DNA of 64,000 nt from Theobroma cacao (Eukaryota > Streptophyta > Magnoliopsida > Malvales > Malvaceae). The notes under the pieces were generated by a model. It saw nothing but the letters and a program-made list of their open reading frames with translations, ran no database searches and was not told the DNA's origin. Where the stretch lies: the NCBI RefSeq assembly GCF_000208745.1, contig NC_030850.1, positions 5,918,957 through 5,982,956 on the forward strand, read 5' to 3'. Shown here piece by piece: positions 60,894 through 64,000 of this stretch (position 1 is the first letter of the stretch; each line of letters starts with the position of its first letter). The translations under genes were made by a program, and so were the position numbers.

Positions 60894-61990
60894 TTTTTAT
60901 AACCACAATTAGTCTAAATAATCAAAATATATATTTGTTTCAATAATTAGACCCGTAAATACCAAAAGCTATTTTCTAGTATTTATTATAGGTTTTTTTA
61001 TCTAATTTTCTCTATTCTAACAAATTGTTAATTTGTTTTTTTATTTGTGGGTCAATGAAAAAGTGTGTACATAATTTCTTTATAATTTAACTTAAATTAT
61101 TAAACCATCTTATAATCATATAAAACTATGAAAAAAATTAAGAATCGTAGTTGGATTAGAATCGTCCTTGTCTAGCAGCTCGCCACATGTTTTACTTCCC
61201 CAACTTCCAGACAGTTCGAACAGTTAAAACATGTTTGCTTCGTATGATTTTATCTACATAATATGTTTATTCTTGCTAATTATATTTTAGAAATTTGAAG
61301 ATGGGTTTGTAGAAAAACATTGTTAAGACTTATATCATGTAATATACATGCATCAGCATTACCCAACATGCTGCAAGCTTTCTGTATTTTATTTAATAGA
61401 ATATTCTTTGTTTCAAGGCATTGACTGTCATTGGTAGTAGAAATTCTGAATGAAAAGTGATTATCTCCAGAAAAATAAAAAGGGTAGTAATTTCTCAAAC
61501 TGCCTTCCTAAGTCAATCCATTTGCTGGCCTCAAAAAATATCTTTGCTAGATATTTTTGCTGGGCCAATATTCTACTGTCAGAAATTCTATGAGTCAGAT
61601 ATAAGCTGGGATTTTTCACAAGTGTAAGAAACCCCCTGCTTAAATTGGAAGTGGCAAAGAGAAATGTATCTAAGTAATGTCCTGCATAAAGCAAGTGTCA
61701 AAAGTATTTTAGAAGGTTTATACATATATATATATATATGAGGAAACTTCTTACTGCTTTGGTTAGTCAAGACAAGAATCTGCAGAATAGATGATTGAAA
61801 CATTGACCTGGGACATGTTGTGGTTACAATAGTTATGATAATAATTGATTAGATAAAGTAACATATAACTGAAATTCTCTAAAACTAAGGTTTCCTGCTC
61901 TTTGATTGTACTTTAGTACGAGAATCTCTGATAAAGTTTTATATATAGTCATTAGATAGTTAATCAAATTGAAGAAACAAAAACAAACTT
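60894..61990. other. Intergenic region downstream of the NF-YB gene
   Basis: AT-rich DNA with a short (TA)n run near 61722-61738. Minus frames at 61280-61803 have no domain and probably arise by chance. No RNA gene is seen. Confidence 0.4.
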
Positions 61991-61992
61991 TA

Positions 61993-61995
<3 letters not shown>

Positions 61996-62044
<49 letters not shown>
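61996..62044. repeat. (AT)n microsatellite in the NF-YB 3' region
   Basis: An uninterrupted run of about 24 AT units lies 40 bases past the NF-YB stop codon, so probably in its 3' untranslated region. A run this long is expected to vary in length between individuals. Confidence 0.95.
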
Positions 62045-62048
<4 letters not shown>

Positions 62049-62083
62049 ATGGGGAAAAAAACTAGTAATTTGATTTGCAACTG

Positions 62084-62764
62084 CTACCAGTCAACCCTGT
62101 GAAGATGAGCTGCCATGGTTCTATTACCATTTCCATCTCCATTTTCTCGAATCCTGCTTGTGTTGAAAGCACCAGCTGTCATCAAACTCTCTCCATAGCC
62201 GATCCCTCTTCCACCATCGTCATAGTTGTGTGGATGAGTACCTTGAGCTCCAAGCGAAAAGAAGCCATTGCCATAACCCTGGAAATGATCTGTACCCCTA
62301 GCTGGCATAGCTGCATTGACTTTGTTGAATTCAATACTACCACCATGGTTGATTGCAGGATTAGTAGCAAGGCACTGATCTTCTTGCCTGGCCATGGAAT
62401 TCTTCTCTCCTTCAGTTTCCCTGTACCTGTTGAGATAAACCTTGAGAGGTCCAACATAATTCTCAAATCCCAGCGTTGTCATAGCCCACAAAAGATCATC
62501 CCCGTTTATAGTTTTCCTCTTTTCCCTCTGACACTTATCCGAAGCCTCACCCGTGATGAAGCTGATGAACTCGGATACACATTCTTGGACAGTTTCTTTG
62601 GCTTCTTTGGATATTTTTGCATTTGCTGGGAGGGATTTTTTCATGATTCGACTTACATTAGCTATGGGAAGGAAACGGTCTTGTTCTTTGGAAGAACTAT
62701 CCGAGATGTTCCCCGAAGATGGGCTGCCGATGGGGCTGCTGGTTTGGTTTCTTTTTCCAGTCAT
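62084..62764 (-). CDS. NF-YB: NF-YB (HAP3) transcription factor, non-LEC1 type
   Basis: A single exon of 226 residues. Residues 28-118 form the complete histone-fold B domain ([20 protein letters not shown], then [53 protein letters not shown]). LEC1-type proteins carry Asp at the position that is Lys53 here (ISKEAKE), so this is the non-LEC1 class. The N-terminus ([10 protein letters not shown]) and a C-terminus ending in Trp (HRVDW) recall Arabidopsis NF-YB7; that subgrouping is tentative. NF-YB pairs with NF-YC, and the dimer joins NF-YA at CCAAT boxes or CO-type proteins in flowering control. The C-terminal half is Gly/Asn-rich and low in conservation. Intronless structure is usual for many NF-YB genes. 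Plus-strand frames across the same interval are shadows. Confidence 0.95.
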   Translation of the reverse strand: MTGKRNQTSSPIGSPSSGNISDSSSKEQDRFLPIANVSRIMKKSLPANAKISKEAKETVQECVSEFISFITGEASDKCQREKRKTINGDDLLWAMTTLGFENYVGPLKVYLNRYRETEGEKNSMARQEDQCLATNPAINHGGSIEFNKVNAAMPARGTDHFQGYGNGFFSLGAQGTHPHNYDDGGRGIGYGESLMTAGAFNTSRIRENGDGNGNRTMAAHLHRVDW

Positions 62765-62900
62765 GGGAGAAGAGGAGAAGAAGGCTGGCTATAGCTAGCA
62801 GTGAAAGAAAATAAAAATGGAAGTGTTTAAGGTAAATTTGGGGGAGATATGTATTCTCTCTGAAGCACTTTGTTGTGGAATCTGAAGAGGGGGAGTTTGG

Positions 62901-62910
62901 CCTTATAAGC
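62901..62910 (-). promoter_or_regulatory. NF-YB: Candidate TATA box of the NF-YB gene
   Basis: On the minus strand GCTTATAAGG lies about 140 bases before the ATG, a fitting place for a plant TATA element with a short purine/pyrimidine-rich leader. It is a sequence match only. Confidence 0.4.
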
Positions 62911-64000
62911 TAACACAAAGGGAGAGAAAGAAGGCCAAAACATAAAAAAGTGGGAAGGCGGTTTGATGTAGACAGGAAAGGAAAGAAACAAGCACTTGGA
63001 GGATCAGAACCCTGGCAAAGAAGGCTTAAGAAGGTTTGGAATCTTGAGGGGAAAGAGTGAAAATTCTTAAATGGGGTGTTGAGGAAAAAAGAAACAATAA
63101 ATTATCTTGTCCATAGAATTTCATCTGACAACCGCAAAGGCCACAATCTACCTATCAGTTTGCTCCACTCTTTTATCATCTTACACCCAGTCTTCCCCTG
63201 AAATTTCAGTCAAAAAACTTAAGACCCACTCCTAGGAAAATGGAAAACAATCCATGACAACCAGCCAAAAAGCATAAATATTTTTCCAATATGCAAAAGC
63301 TTCTTCTTTTGCTGGAGTGAATTCCCTTACTGAATGCTGCCTCTGGAATCTAATCTACTAAATTTGCATGCTTGATATGACATTGGGTCTTGACTGAATC
63401 AGTTTACAGCATGTTTCCCACTGATTATTGCTTGACACAATATACAGGAGAGTATGTTACCATCATATTGTCAAAATGCATAGATTGGATCCTAAAGAAT
63501 ATATGCGTGTTATAATTTAAAGGCTTTTTCCTTTCACTTTTTTCTTATCTGTTTTGAATTTGTTTTTGGTAAAAGTAAAATATTTTGCTAACCATGACAA
63601 ATATTAGTAGTATTTTTGGCCCTAGCCTGCCTTTCTATAGCATAGGGTTCCATATATACCTACCAAATAATAGAGGAATAAAATCCTGAATTTGTACAGA
63701 TTGGACATTCATGGAAGCTAGCGGGAGCTTCTGATCCTGTTGTCTTCATGCAGATATTTGCAAGGTTAATATGAAAATTTAAATTTTTCTTGATTTCAAA
63801 TTAGGGTTATTAATCAATATTAGGCTTGAATTGATATATATCAAGAAATGGGCATGGTATCTTTGTACGACTTGGGCAAAAAGCATGCAAAAGGGGAGCT
63901 GCTGGATAGACTTTGCACATATGCTTCACTTTGCTCTCTCTCTCTCTCTTGCTTTGGTGTTTTGTTTCCTTGTGAGATTCTCCCACCTATCACATCCCTT
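62911..64000. other. Upstream region of NF-YB
   Basis: No gene is seen. The nearest part should be NF-YB promoter. A (CT)n run lies near 63934-63949. No tRNA or microRNA precursor was recognised. Confidence 0.4.

Noticed and set aside
62075..62794. 239-codon plus-strand frame across the NF-YB gene
   Set aside because: It is the opposite-strand shadow of a clear histone-fold protein.

Overview
This window is nuclear DNA from a flowering plant, almost certainly a eudicot. The DNA is AT-rich, coding exons are split by AT-rich GT-AG introns, and every recognisable protein has its closest relative, as far as I can recall, in Arabidopsis-type gene families. I cannot name the species. All gene identities come from reading the translated sequence and recalling families; no search was run.

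Layout. (1) 1-1.2 kb: last two coding exons of an unidentified membrane protein (+). (2) 3.8-4.1 kb: an 80-residue two-exon precursor (-) that looks like a phytosulfokine gene, but its peptide core reads YIYTT instead of YIYTQ. (3) 7.3-9.1 kb: a broken stearoyl-ACP desaturase (-), with three frameshifts and loss of the exon segment carrying the first di-iron motif. (4) 9-14.5 kb: gene-poor, AT-rich DNA with a long-inverted-repeat MITE. (5) 14.6-20.5 kb: a 1,060-residue LRR receptor pseudokinase (+), closest to Arabidopsis At5g10020. (6) 20.5-24.3 kb: a doubtful two-exon microgene, a hAT-like MITE and a short relic of the receptor gene. (7) 24.3-37.2 kb: a complete ten-coding-exon gene for the SPRY/RING ubiquitin ligase RKP (-, 1,274 residues), with a miniature LTR element in intron 1. 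(8) 41.9-43.8 kb: an intronless mitochondrial PPR protein (+, 660 residues). (9) 44-47.5 kb: a foldback element and a repeat array containing a SINE. (10) 48-54.3 kb: a 14-exon HEAT INTOLERANT 4 gene (+, 348 residues). (11) 56-59.5 kb: a five-exon CPR5 gene (-, 566 residues). (12) 62.1-62.8 kb: an intronless NF-YB transcription factor (-, 226 residues).

These are independent nuclear genes with no operon-like arrangement. From memory, HIT4 and the LRR receptor are immediate neighbours in Arabidopsis (At5g10010 and At5g10020), so their presence here on the same strand looks like conserved synteny, loosened by RKP, the PPR gene and repeats between them. RKP and CPR5 both have reported links to CDK-inhibitor control and to immunity.

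The most interesting signals are the variant phytosulfokine-like peptide, a two-codon upstream ORF whose stop codon abuts the start of the receptor pseudokinase, the disrupted desaturase, and a set of well-bounded small mobile elements. Among these are two copies of one SINE family sitting antisense in introns of two different genes.
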